Source: Fluviicola sp. (GTDB lineage: Bacteria > Bacteroidota > Bacteroidia > Flavobacteriales_D > Crocinitomicaceae). Taken from it: DNA of 64,000 bases. Location: positions 113,195 through 177,194 of the forward strand of contig NVXU02000039.1 of assembly GCA_002734065.2 (NCBI GenBank). Reading direction: 5' to 3'. The position numbers were made by a program, and so were the translations under genes. Positions 7,956 through 15,860 of this stretch are shown here, piece after piece; within the stretch, counting starts at the first letter, position 1; each line of letters opens with the position of its first letter. The notes below the pieces were generated by a model. The model saw only the letters and a list, made by a program, of their open reading frames with translations, was not told the DNA's origin and did no database searches.

Positions 7956-9812
7956 TTAATTCAAGGGGACTTTTAAAATACAAAGCAATCCGTTTTCTGA
8001 CTGAAAAGAAAGCGATCCTTTTAGAATCTCCGCTCGGCATTGAATACTTTGCAAACCAAAACCGTTCTTGACCTTTTCGATATTCATTCCAATTCCATCA
8101 TCTTCGATGCAAATAATGAAATTTCCTTTTCGCTCATACATTTGAATACTCACCTTCTTTGCTTGAGAATGCTTAACAATATTGGTTGATAGCTCTTGAA
8201 AAACACGAACTACGTGCAATTTTTTCTCTGGTTCTGATTCAAATACATTCTCACTTAAGGACGCATCGTTAATGGAGAGGTCAAAATTCATTAGCATTTG
8301 CTCCGCAACATCTCGTAATAAATTTTTAAGCGAATTATGAACGATTCCTGAAGGTGTTAATTGGTGCGATAATTCTCTGGCGTCGTTGTATAATTCTTCA
8401 ACAATAGCCGTGTTCAATTTTATTTTTTCTGCAACTTCTGGTGAAGTGTTCTCCAGTTCTTTTTGCAATTGTAATTGATTTAAACGAATCCCTGTAATTG
8501 TCTGACACAATCCATCGTGGATATCTCGACCGATAGAAATTCTCACCTCATCTTGCGCTCGAATCGTTTCACTAATGAGCTCATTCTGCATCTTAACCTT
8601 CAATTCACTTTCTCGAAGTTGTGATTTTTTTCTTCTTGATTTCAGAATAAAATAGAATAGAATCAATCCGACAATCGCCATAAAACCAAGAGCAAGTATC
8701 CAAGTCAATCGTGTTAAATTCTCATTTTCTAATGCTAATTTGTCCTGGTTGGCAATACTTAATTCTGATTCTAAGCTCTTTGTTTTAAATTCGGTTTCAT
8801 AGAACATACTTTTGTCAGCAAGTGTCTGTGTTTGCGCTTTTTTATTCAAATCTGCCCTATTCATTTCATGCTCAAAAGCTTCTTTAAACATTGCTAATTT
8901 TTCATACCCCCTCGCCATGAGAACATTTGCATAGGAGTTCATGTTATAATTATCTGTCTTATCGTAATAAACTGCGGCACTATCTAGCATAGAAATCCCA
9001 CTAAGTATGTCACCTTGAGCGATGATGTTTTGTCCAATATTAAGATTAACAAATGCTATATGCTCGAGGTTATTGGCTTTCTTTGCAAGAATCAAGGCTG
9101 AATCGAGCATCCAATTGGCATTGTCAAAATCATCTGCAAGAGAATTAAATGCACCGTACAAACAATACGTTCTACTTACACCTAAATCTACATTCAACTC
9201 TCTATTTTGCTTTAATGTAAGCTCATAAAATGTTTTTGCTTTTCTATAATTCTCTTGATTGCGTTTACTTTTATCTCCAGCTGAATATTTCTCATGATAC
9301 AAAACAGCGATGTTAAAAGATAAATTTGCCGAAAGTAATAAATCAACATCTTTGACTTCTTCAAAAAGACTTTCATATTGGGTCAATGCTTTCTGCCGTC
9401 TCCCGAGATAATAATCGCAATTAGCAATCCCTAACACTGCCCATTTTTCAGGAACGAAATAATTGTCTTTTGCAAATTCATTCTTTGATAGGTTATATTT
9501 CAGAATTGCTTCATCAATCTTCCCATTTAATCGATAAAAATACGCTTCGCAATAATTTTTCACTCCTATATTAATTCTCCATTGTGTCGATTGCAATTTT
9601 TCATCAATAATTTGCTTTAACTTGTTGACTTTTTGGATGTCATTCTCTTTGCAAGTAAAATAAAAATTCTGCAATAAATAATACGCAGAATCTTTCTGTT
9701 GCTCGATGGATATAAACGGATAATTCTTTGCGTCTTTATGTTCTGTATATAGAGAATCTTGCCCGAAACATGAGAAAGTGCTCACTAACAAGAAAAGGAA
9801 GACGAAACGCAT
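7956..9812 (-). CDS. TPR-containing sensor histidine kinase, HisKA_3 (NarX/DesK) type
   Basis: About 618 residues starting at ATG 9812, which begins the signal peptide MRFVFLFLLVSTFSCFGQ; an upstream in-frame start at 9854 would run through a terminator hairpin and is rejected. The periplasmic part (about 30-360) is helical TPR-like. One membrane helix follows (near 375-395, WILALGFMAIVGLILFYFIL), then HisKA_3 with the phosphoacceptor in GRDIHDGLCQTI, and HATPase_c with FQELSTNIVKHSQAKK and the G1 box EDDGIGM. It should phosphorylate the LuxR-type regulator at 12163-12798, from which it is separated by one T9SS gene. Confidence 0.92.
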   Translation of the reverse strand: MRFVFLFLLVSTFSCFGQDSLYTEHKDAKNYPFISIEQQKDSAYYLLQNFYFTCKENDIQKVNKLKQIIDEKLQSTQWRINIGVKNYCEAYFYRLNGKIDEAILKYNLSKNEFAKDNYFVPEKWAVLGIANCDYYLGRRQKALTQYESLFEEVKDVDLLLSANLSFNIAVLYHEKYSAGDKSKRNQENYRKAKTFYELTLKQNRELNVDLGVSRTYCLYGAFNSLADDFDNANWMLDSALILAKKANNLEHIAFVNLNIGQNIIAQGDILSGISMLDSAAVYYDKTDNYNMNSYANVLMARGYEKLAMFKEAFEHEMNRADLNKKAQTQTLADKSMFYETEFKTKSLESELSIANQDKLALENENLTRLTWILALGFMAIVGLILFYFILKSRRKKSQLRESELKVKMQNELISETIRAQDEVRISIGRDIHDGLCQTITGIRLNQLQLQKELENTSPEVAEKIKLNTAIVEELYNDARELSHQLTPSGIVHNSLKNLLRDVAEQMLMNFDLSINDASLSENVFESEPEKKLHVVRVFQELSTNIVKHSQAKKVSIQMYERKGNFIICIEDDGIGMNIEKVKNGFGLQSIQCRAEILKGSLSFQSENGLLCILKVPLN

Positions 9813-9820
9813 TTTTATAA

Positions 9821-9856
9821 AAATGGAGCTATATTTCGATAAATATAACTCCATTT
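9821..9856 (-). terminator. Hairpin terminator between T9SS gene and kinase
   Basis: Read on the minus strand, AATGGAG and TATATTT segments on one side pair with AAATATA and CTCCATT on the other, with one unpaired position, and a T-run follows. It lies downstream of the 9890-12070 gene and just before the kinase ATG, so it could stop or attenuate read-through into the kinase. Confidence 0.6.
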
Positions 9857-9889
9857 TATTTGTTTTTGGTTGTTTGCTTTTAGTTAATT

Positions 9890-12070
9890 CTATTGTTTGA
9901 TGAATCTCTTAGAGATTCTTTGTCCTTCTATTTCCAAAGAGAAGACGTAAATTCCACTTGATAAATTAGACACATCTATTGTGTTTCCATTAACAACAAC
10001 GTTCATTTTCATTCCTTGCAGGTTGACTAATTGAACATTGCTAAATTCTTTTTGTGACTGAATTGTTAATTTACTCGTTGCTGGATTTGGATACAACCCA
10101 AACTCAATGTTATCAACTTCGTTAAGCGATGCCAAACCTTCATCCATTAAATACAATGAACCTCTCACAGACAACATTAATTTCCCGTTTTCCCCTTGAA
10201 AATTTGTGCTCGGAATGAAATATCTCATAATTTGTGGCGAAAAATCAGGGAATAATAAGGAATCTATTCCATCTTCGATAACTGTCTTTGTGACAAATGC
10301 ATCCGTAGATTTATATATTCTCGCATCCTCTGACGCTAAATAAATCGCCTCATTTCCTTCAAAAATATTATCCTTATTTGAGTTGATAAAAGTTGATGTG
10401 GACAAAGAAGCCCCCCAAGTTTGCACGTCCGTTGAGTGAAAGAAACCATCAGGCCATGTTGCTGACCACACTCCATGTAAACCTTTGAACATATAATTAG
10501 CAGTGCTACCTGGATTTGTTCCGATTACCCATGTTACTCCTTCATCATCAGAATAAGAAGTTTCACCTGTTTCAAAAGTTGTTGCGTAAATTATTTTTGT
10601 TGTTTCATCTTCCCAAAGATGCACTCCATTAAATGAAGTCAGTGCATTTGAGCTAATGTTAAAATTAATGCCATCTGTAGAATAAAACATATTATTTAAT
10701 GCAGAAACAATGATTGTCCCTTGACTGGTTTCTAAAATATCTTGACCATTAGGGATTTGATTTCCATTTTCAAAAACTTCAACCGTAGAATCTGTTGCGT
10801 CTTGCCTAAATAATCCGCTAGAATAATTAAGGCTTGAAATCGAATAAACTGTTCCGTTATCCAACACACATACACTCTTTGACCAACCCCCACTTCCACG
10901 AAGAGGGTTCCACGTTGTTCCATTGTCATCTGAATAATGCACCCATCCACTTAATGACGCAGCTATTCTATTTCCACTAAAACTAGCGTCGGACACCACT
11001 GACATGTCAATTCCAGAAGAAGCATTTGAAATAGAAAGATTATCGGAAGCAATTTTGACAATTGGCTCAGAGTATGTCCTATAATTACCATCGTAATACC
11101 CAAAGAATGTCCCATCTGATTTCATAAAACTACCATTTGGGACTCTGACATCATAAAGTATTTGATTATCATCTTTTGGAAACAGCGAACTCATGTCTGT
11201 CCATGTTGTTCCTCCATCAGTTGATCCAGACATCGTTGAACCATACTGTATTGTATATAAATTATTGCCGTTTGCATAGAATGCACTTGCGCCTGGAGTT
11301 GCAGGATTCAAAACTGGAAATGTAGCTCCTTGATCAGTTGACTTGTGAACATTAATTACACTTCCCACTCCTGATGCTAAAGCATACAAATCTCCTGAAG
11401 CGGTAACACTAAAATGAGGAAAACCTGAACTAACAAAACTAATTCTACTCCCAGCAGCAGTAAACGTTTGTCCAAAATCAGTTGTCTTATAGACGCTGTC
11501 ATTTTCTCCAACATAATAAACAACATCACTATTTCTGTGTTTGTGGAAACACGCAAGACCAAATGCTTTATTAACGGGGTTTGGTAAAGTATTTGAAATC
11601 TCTGTAAAGGTTGCCCCTTCATCCGTTGAAATGTAAGTTCTGGTTGTTTGCACCCAACTTACCGATGCTTTTTTAGTCATCAGAATCGTATTATCACTAA
11701 ACGACACCATTGATGCTGATTTCGGTACAGCCGTACTAAATGCTGCATAATTATCAATGTACTCAATCGTATTACTTGGAGTTAACCGCATAATGTACTG
11801 TCCATCCTCAAAAAGTATTTGCCCAGAAGGTGCAATTGTGAGAATTTCAATTCCAAATACATGTGAAGAACGTTCTGTCCAATTTACTCCGTTATCTATC
11901 GATTGAAAAAGTCCTTGATCACTGATCGCATAAAGATCACCATTGGGTGCTTCTTTAATGTCGTTAATTCTTGCGCCTGTAGATGGAAAGGAAACATCAG
12001 TCCATGTTTGTGCGTTTAAATTTACTTGTCCGATTAAGAACAGAATGATTAGGCTAGAAAATGTTTTCAT
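9890..12070 (-). CDS. T9SS-secreted propeller-like protein (BNR/sortilin-type repeats)
   Basis: 726 residues: signal peptide (MKTFSSLIILFLIGQVNLNAQ), many repeats of the type S-x-D-x-G-x-T/V-(x)W-T (SIDNGVNWTE, STDGGTTWTDMS, SDDNGTTWNPL), which are Asp-box/BNR-like blades as in sortilin-type ten-bladed propellers. The last 75 residues are a type A sorting domain (FGLYPNPATSKLTIQS ... SGIYVFSLEIEGQRISKRFI). It should cross the outer membrane by T9SS and stay attached to, or be released from, the cell surface. It lies between a response regulator and its likely kinase, so it may be a target or sensor-linked protein of that system. Ligand unknown. Confidence 0.88.
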   Translation of the reverse strand: MKTFSSLIILFLIGQVNLNAQTWTDVSFPSTGARINDIKEAPNGDLYAISDQGLFQSIDNGVNWTERSSHVFGIEILTIAPSGQILFEDGQYIMRLTPSNTIEYIDNYAAFSTAVPKSASMVSFSDNTILMTKKASVSWVQTTRTYISTDEGATFTEISNTLPNPVNKAFGLACFHKHRNSDVVYYVGENDSVYKTTDFGQTFTAAGSRISFVSSGFPHFSVTASGDLYALASGVGSVINVHKSTDQGATFPVLNPATPGASAFYANGNNLYTIQYGSTMSGSTDGGTTWTDMSSLFPKDDNQILYDVRVPNGSFMKSDGTFFGYYDGNYRTYSEPIVKIASDNLSISNASSGIDMSVVSDASFSGNRIAASLSGWVHYSDDNGTTWNPLRGSGGWSKSVCVLDNGTVYSISSLNYSSGLFRQDATDSTVEVFENGNQIPNGQDILETSQGTIIVSALNNMFYSTDGINFNISSNALTSFNGVHLWEDETTKIIYATTFETGETSYSDDEGVTWVIGTNPGSTANYMFKGLHGVWSATWPDGFFHSTDVQTWGASLSTSTFINSNKDNIFEGNEAIYLASEDARIYKSTDAFVTKTVIEDGIDSLLFPDFSPQIMRYFIPSTNFQGENGKLMLSVRGSLYLMDEGLASLNEVDNIEFGLYPNPATSKLTIQSQKEFSNVQLVNLQGMKMNVVVNGNTIDVSNLSSGIYVFSLEIEGQRISKRFIKQ

Positions 12071-12091
12071 ATCTATCGGTTTTTATTTCTG

Positions 12092-12162
12092 CAAAGATAT
12101 GGGAGACGTTCGGTCAATAAAATACGTAAAGTAGCGTATTTTTTCTACGTGTATTAACGTAG
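12092..12162 (-). promoter_or_regulatory. Promoter with double dyad for putative LuxR-type regulator
   Basis: On the minus strand a -7 box TATCTTTG (12092-12099) precedes the T9SS gene start at 12070, with TTG at 12115-12117 upstream. Immediately beyond lie two dyads: AATACG-N8-CGTATT (12121-12140) and CTACGT-N6-ACGTAG (12145-12162). The second reappears with the same spacing upstream of the T9SS gene at 14060. The position just upstream of -33 is that of an activator site. Confidence 0.6.
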
Positions 12163-12798
12163 TTAAAGGTTATTATCAAGCGCAAACTTCACTAAAGACA
12201 CCGTAGAATGGATGTCTAGCTTTCGCATTAAGTTCACGCGGTGTGTATCAACTGTTCGTTTACTAATAAATAATTGCTCGGCTATTTTAGGGTTAGAATT
12301 GCCGTCAACAATCAATTGAAGGATTTCGAGTTCTCGCTTTGTAAGTGCACTAATCAATGTTGATTTTACCTCTTCTTTTTTAGGTTCATTAGTCCGATTC
12401 ATAAAAATCCCCGTAACTTCTTGCGAAAAGTAGGTTCCATCTTGATGGACGCGTTTAATCGCTTCAATGATTTCTGCTGGGTTGGATTTTTTGAGTAAAT
12501 AACCTTTTGCACCAAGGTCAAGACATCTTCTTATCATTGATTGTTCTTCATAAGCACTTAGAAAGATAATCTTGGTTGGAGAATTCTTTTTTTCAACCAC
12601 CTCAATGCCTGAAAGTTTTGGCATTTCGATATCGAGCAAAGCAATATCTGGTTGTTTATCCTCAATAATTGCTAAAGCATCTTCTCCATTATTGGCTGTT
12701 GCAATTAAATCGAAAAGTGGTTCACTCTTTAGAATTTGAGAAATTCCGTTGATAATCAGTTGATGATCATCTGCCAATAAAATTCTAATTTTCTCCAA
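12163..12798 (-). CDS. Response regulator, NarL/LuxR family
   Basis: 211 residues: a receiver domain (1-120) with acidic pocket residues in LLADDHQ, phosphoacceptor Asp in IALLDIEMPKLSG (about residue 55), the Ser of FLSAYEE and Lys of LLKKSNP, then a LuxR-type HTH (about 150-210, LTKRELEILQLIVDGNSNPKIAEQLFISKR split as LTKRELEIL and SNPKIAEQLFISKRTVDTHR). It is a DNA-binding output partner of a HisKA_3 kinase; such a kinase is encoded at 7956-9812. It sits between two T9SS genes whose promoters share a dyad, so regulation of both is the natural inference. Confidence 0.93.
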   Translation of the reverse strand: MEKIRILLADDHQLIINGISQILKSEPLFDLIATANNGEDALAIIEDKQPDIALLDIEMPKLSGIEVVEKKNSPTKIIFLSAYEEQSMIRRCLDLGAKGYLLKKSNPAEIIEAIKRVHQDGTYFSQEVTGIFMNRTNEPKKEEVKSTLISALTKRELEILQLIVDGNSNPKIAEQLFISKRTVDTHRVNLMRKLDIHSTVSLVKFALDNNL

Positions 12799-12860
12799 CT
12801 CAGTTGATTTATACCAACGAAGTTAGAAAAAATTAGTCTTTTAAAAAGAATTCGAATGAA

Positions 12861-14060
12861 CTATTCTTTGATAAATCTCTTTGTCTCCAAAGAGCCATCA
12901 ATATTAACTCGAACAAAATAAACACCCGGTTTTAAATCTTGAATATTAACACTCGTAACACTATTCGCTTTTGCAACAAGCTGTCCTTGCATGTTCAAAA
13001 TTTCGATATTTGTAATATTCTCTTCTGATTGAATATTGATAAATGATGATGATGGATTTGGATAGATTTCAAACTTATTCAACGTGTTTTCATTGAGACT
13101 TGCTACACCTCCTTGATACACATAGACCAGTCCAGTCGAGGAAGTTTGATAAATTTTGTCATTGTAAGCATCTAGGTTATCATCATTTCCACTCGGATCA
13201 ACAACAGGATAAGGTATTCCATTGAAAATTGTCGAATATTCTCCGCTCAAGTAGCCATTTGTATTTGTACCAAAATCCATTGATGTTGCACAAGAATATA
13301 TTCCTCTAACAAAAAGCATAAAGCCATTTGCATTAACACCATTTAGTATTCTAGCTCCAGTCCTAAGAGCAGGAGCTGTAAATGACGTGTCTGTTGTGTA
13401 CATTCCTTCAAATTCATCTGTGAAAAACAACTCATTATTTGATTTTAAACCAATGTATTTAACATCATTTGTCGTCGTGTATTTAAGGGCCCAAGATGCC
13501 CCTGCATCTTCAGAAACATAGATTCTACCAAAGGATTCTCTTATTCCGTACAACAAACCAAAAGGACCATCGATCACTTTATTCATAACACCAATTCCGT
13601 TATTTGTTCTTCCAGCAAAATTTCCATCTGTAAATGAATAATTGCCAACAAACACAGTGCCATTTACATCTACATGATGAACTTCTGCTCCTGAAGGATG
13701 CAATTCAACGAAATTTGCACCTCCATCCGTAGATTTCCATACTCCATAATCCTTATGCCCAACAAAAATGTTACCGTTTGCTTGATTTACTTCAACCGTT
13801 TGAGCCGAAACAATTGCAGAATTAACTGATCTCACTATTGGTGCATAAGTCCAACTGACTCCTTGGTTTGTAGATGTATAAACTCCATCTGTTCCACCAT
13901 AATAAATAGTTCCATTTGATTGGTCTATTTCAATTGCTGGATCATGAATTGAGACGTTATACTGAGGTCTTGTCGGTAATGTGTCAACAGAAAATTGTGC
14001 TTGTGAACTAAGTCCAAACAAGATAATAAACGAAAGTGATAGGGTAGTTTTTCTTTTCAT
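12861..14060 (-). CDS. T9SS-secreted BNR-repeat protein
   Basis: 399 residues with a signal peptide (MKRKTTLSLSFIILFGLSSQAQ), Asp-box-like repeats (TSTNQGVSWTYAP, STDGGANFVEL, SEDAGASWALKY) and a type A T9SS sorting domain at the C-terminus (KFEIYPNPSSSFINIQS ... PGVYFVRVNIDGSLETKRFI). It resembles a shorter version of the 9890-12070 protein and is probably a paralogue with the same fold. Surface location follows from the sorting domain. It is upstream of the response regulator on the same strand with 62 bp between, so it may form an operon with it. Ligand unknown. Confidence 0.87.
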   Translation of the reverse strand: MKRKTTLSLSFIILFGLSSQAQFSVDTLPTRPQYNVSIHDPAIEIDQSNGTIYYGGTDGVYTSTNQGVSWTYAPIVRSVNSAIVSAQTVEVNQANGNIFVGHKDYGVWKSTDGGANFVELHPSGAEVHHVDVNGTVFVGNYSFTDGNFAGRTNNGIGVMNKVIDGPFGLLYGIRESFGRIYVSEDAGASWALKYTTTNDVKYIGLKSNNELFFTDEFEGMYTTDTSFTAPALRTGARILNGVNANGFMLFVRGIYSCATSMDFGTNTNGYLSGEYSTIFNGIPYPVVDPSGNDDNLDAYNDKIYQTSSTGLVYVYQGGVASLNENTLNKFEIYPNPSSSFINIQSEENITNIEILNMQGQLVAKANSVTSVNIQDLKPGVYFVRVNIDGSLETKRFIKE

Positions 14061-14073
14061 AATGTTTTTTATG

Positions 14074-14121
14074 CAAAATTATCGATAACTTTCCCTTTTA
14101 AAAATACGTCGTTTAACGTAG
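14074..14121 (-). promoter_or_regulatory. Promoter and dyad of second T9SS gene
   Basis: The minus strand has a -7 box TAATTTTG (14074-14081) before the start at 14060. The dyad ATACGT-N6-ACGTAG (14104-14121) begins 22 bp beyond the -7 box, matching almost exactly the distance of the first dyad in the 12092-12162 region (21 bp). Confidence 0.55.
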
Positions 14122-14124
14122 ATT

Positions 14125-14165
14125 AAAAAAAAAAATGGGCAATACTCCAAAGAATACTGCCCATT
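14125..14165 (-). terminator. Rho-independent terminator of the fad operon
   Basis: On the minus strand AATGGGCA pairs with TGCCCATT around an AT-rich loop and is followed by about eleven T residues. It lies 22 bp after the thiolase stop, ending the marR-fadN-thiolase transcription unit. Confidence 0.85.
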
Positions 14166-14186
14166 ATAAGAAATTTAATTAAAAAC

Positions 14187-15362
14187 TTAAACCATCTCAA
14201 TAACACCGGCTGCTCCTTGACCTGTACCAACGCACATCGTCACAACACCATATTTCTGGTTTCTTTTCTTCAATTCATTCATCATTTGCACCGATAATTT
14301 GGCACCTGTACAACCCAGCGGATGACCTAACGCCAATGCACCACCGTTAACATTTACAATGCTAGGGTCAATTCCTGTTTCTCGAATCACTGCCAATGAT
14401 TGCGAAGCAAAAGCCTCGTTCAATTCGTACAATGAAATATCATTAGAAGTCAATCCTGCTTGTTTGATTGCTTTTGGAATTGCTGTCACTGGACCGATTC
14501 CCATGATTCTTGGTTCGACACCAACAACTGCATAAGAAGCTAATCTTGCAACTGGTTCTAAACCTAGCTCGTTGATCATATCTTCCGACATCACCAAACA
14601 AAAAGCTGCTCCATCAGAAGTTTGCGAAGAATTGGCTGCTGTCACCGAACCGCCTTGCGCAAATACTGGTCGCAAACGAGCCAATGCTTCAAAAGTACTT
14701 TGTCTAGGTCCTTCATCTGTGTCAACAACGTAGTTGCGTTCTTGTCGTTTTTCGTTCTCGTCTAGATAAACGTGATTGACATTAATTGGAACGATATCAT
14801 CTTTAAAACGACCGGTTTTTATTGCTTCGATTGCTTTTGCGTGCGATTGCAAGGCAAAATTATCTTGATCTTCTCGCGAAACTTTGAACTGTTCTGCAAC
14901 TGCTTCTGCGGTCAATCCCATTCCCCAATACCAAGATGGATTCTCTTTTCCAACCTTTGGATTGGGGACAATTCTCCAACCTCCCATTGCCATCATAGAC
15001 ATGGATTCTGCGCCGCCTGCAATGATGCAATCTGCCATTCCTGCTTCGATTTTTGCTTGCGCAATAGCAATTGTTTCTAATCCTGAAGAACAGTATCTGT
15101 TAACGGTCATTCCCGGGACTTTATCGGTATCTAATCCCATCAAAGAAATCATTCTCCCGACATTCAATCCTTGCTCTGCCTCTGGTGTAGCATTTCCGAC
15201 GATTACGTCATCAATTCTATCTTTATCCAAATTCGGAACTTGCTTCATGATGTGTTTGATTACATCCGCTGCTAAATCATCTGGCCGCGTAAAACGAAAG
15301 CCACCTCTTCCGGCTTTTCCGACCGCTGTTCTGTATCCTGTTACTATGTATGCTTTTTTCAT
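14187..15362 (-). CDS. Acetyl-CoA C-acyltransferase (3-ketoacyl-CoA thiolase)
   Basis: 391 residues, the usual thiolase length. The nucleophilic Cys91 sits in NRYCSSGLETIA, the His block in NGGALALGHPLGCTGAK (about 340-356), and the second catalytic Cys in CVGTGQGAAG near the C-terminus. The role is CoA-dependent cleavage of 3-ketoacyl-CoA in the last step of beta-oxidation. It is the last gene of a minus-strand operon with the hydratase/dehydrogenase and MarR regulator, and is followed by a strong terminator. Thiolases also run biosynthetically; the gene context points to degradation. Confidence 0.95.
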   Translation of the reverse strand: MKKAYIVTGYRTAVGKAGRGGFRFTRPDDLAADVIKHIMKQVPNLDKDRIDDVIVGNATPEAEQGLNVGRMISLMGLDTDKVPGMTVNRYCSSGLETIAIAQAKIEAGMADCIIAGGAESMSMMAMGGWRIVPNPKVGKENPSWYWGMGLTAEAVAEQFKVSREDQDNFALQSHAKAIEAIKTGRFKDDIVPINVNHVYLDENEKRQERNYVVDTDEGPRQSTFEALARLRPVFAQGGSVTAANSSQTSDGAAFCLVMSEDMINELGLEPVARLASYAVVGVEPRIMGIGPVTAIPKAIKQAGLTSNDISLYELNEAFASQSLAVIRETGIDPSIVNVNGGALALGHPLGCTGAKLSVQMMNELKKRNQKYGVVTMCVGTGQGAAGVIEMV

Positions 15363-15416
15363 ATTGATAAATTAGATGTTAGACTCATAAGAAGAAAGAC
15401 AAAAGACTTCCCTTTC

Positions 15417-15773
15417 TTATGCACCTAACGATTTCTTAAATCCTGCAATCATTCTTTGCGTTTCGTGTATCTGTTCAATTATTAGCTCGACTTCAATGTC
15501 AAAAATGTCTTTTGCCAAAAGCAACTGAGTCTCCAATTCAAAAGAAGAAGAAATTGCGATATTCAAAAAGTGCTGAAATTCCTTATTACCTCCTCTTCCC
15601 GAACCTTCTGCAATATTTGAAGGAACAGAAACAGCTGATCTATTCATTTGACTTTTCAATCCAAATTTTTCTTCTACTGGCAATTTTGAAGTTACATCAT
15701 AGGTCATTTTTGCAACCTTCATCGCAACTTGCCAAATCTTTAACTCTCTAAAATTATGTTTCAATCCTGCCAT
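15417..15773 (-). CDS. Four helix bundle protein (S23 / rRNA-intervening-sequence family)
   Basis: 118 residues with the family core NFRELKIWQVAMKVAK at the N-terminus and the motif SVPSNIAEGSGR around residue 55, followed by the second helical pair (FELETQLLLAKDIFDIE). This is the S23/TIGR02436 family. Members are often encoded inside 23S rRNA intervening sequences, but free-standing copies like this one are common in Bacteroidetes and their role is unknown. It lies inside the fad operon, 54 bp before thiolase and about 87 bp after the dehydrogenase, an insertion-like position with repetitive sequence upstream. Confidence 0.9.
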   Translation of the reverse strand: MAGLKHNFRELKIWQVAMKVAKMTYDVTSKLPVEEKFGLKSQMNRSAVSVPSNIAEGSGRGGNKEFQHFLNIAISSSFELETQLLLAKDIFDIEVELIIEQIHETQRMIAGFKKSLGA

Positions 15774-15777
15774 CGTC

Positions 15778-15848
15778 TGTCTGTCTTTTGTCTTTCGTCT
15801 TTCAGTCTTTCAGCCTTTTGTCTCCCAGTCTTTCGTCTCTCAGTCTAT
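15778..15848. repeat. Degenerate GTCTTTC-type microsatellite
   Basis: About eight degenerate copies of a GTCTTTC/GTCTNNCA word lie between the four-helix gene start and the dehydrogenase stop. On the coding strand this is a purine-rich A/G tract. Confidence 0.7.
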
Positions 15849-15860
15849 TTTTCTACCCCC

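Noticed and set aside
9813..9854. Upstream extension of the sensor kinase
   Set aside because: The added 14 codons are encoded by a terminator-like hairpin, and the signal peptide begins at 9812.
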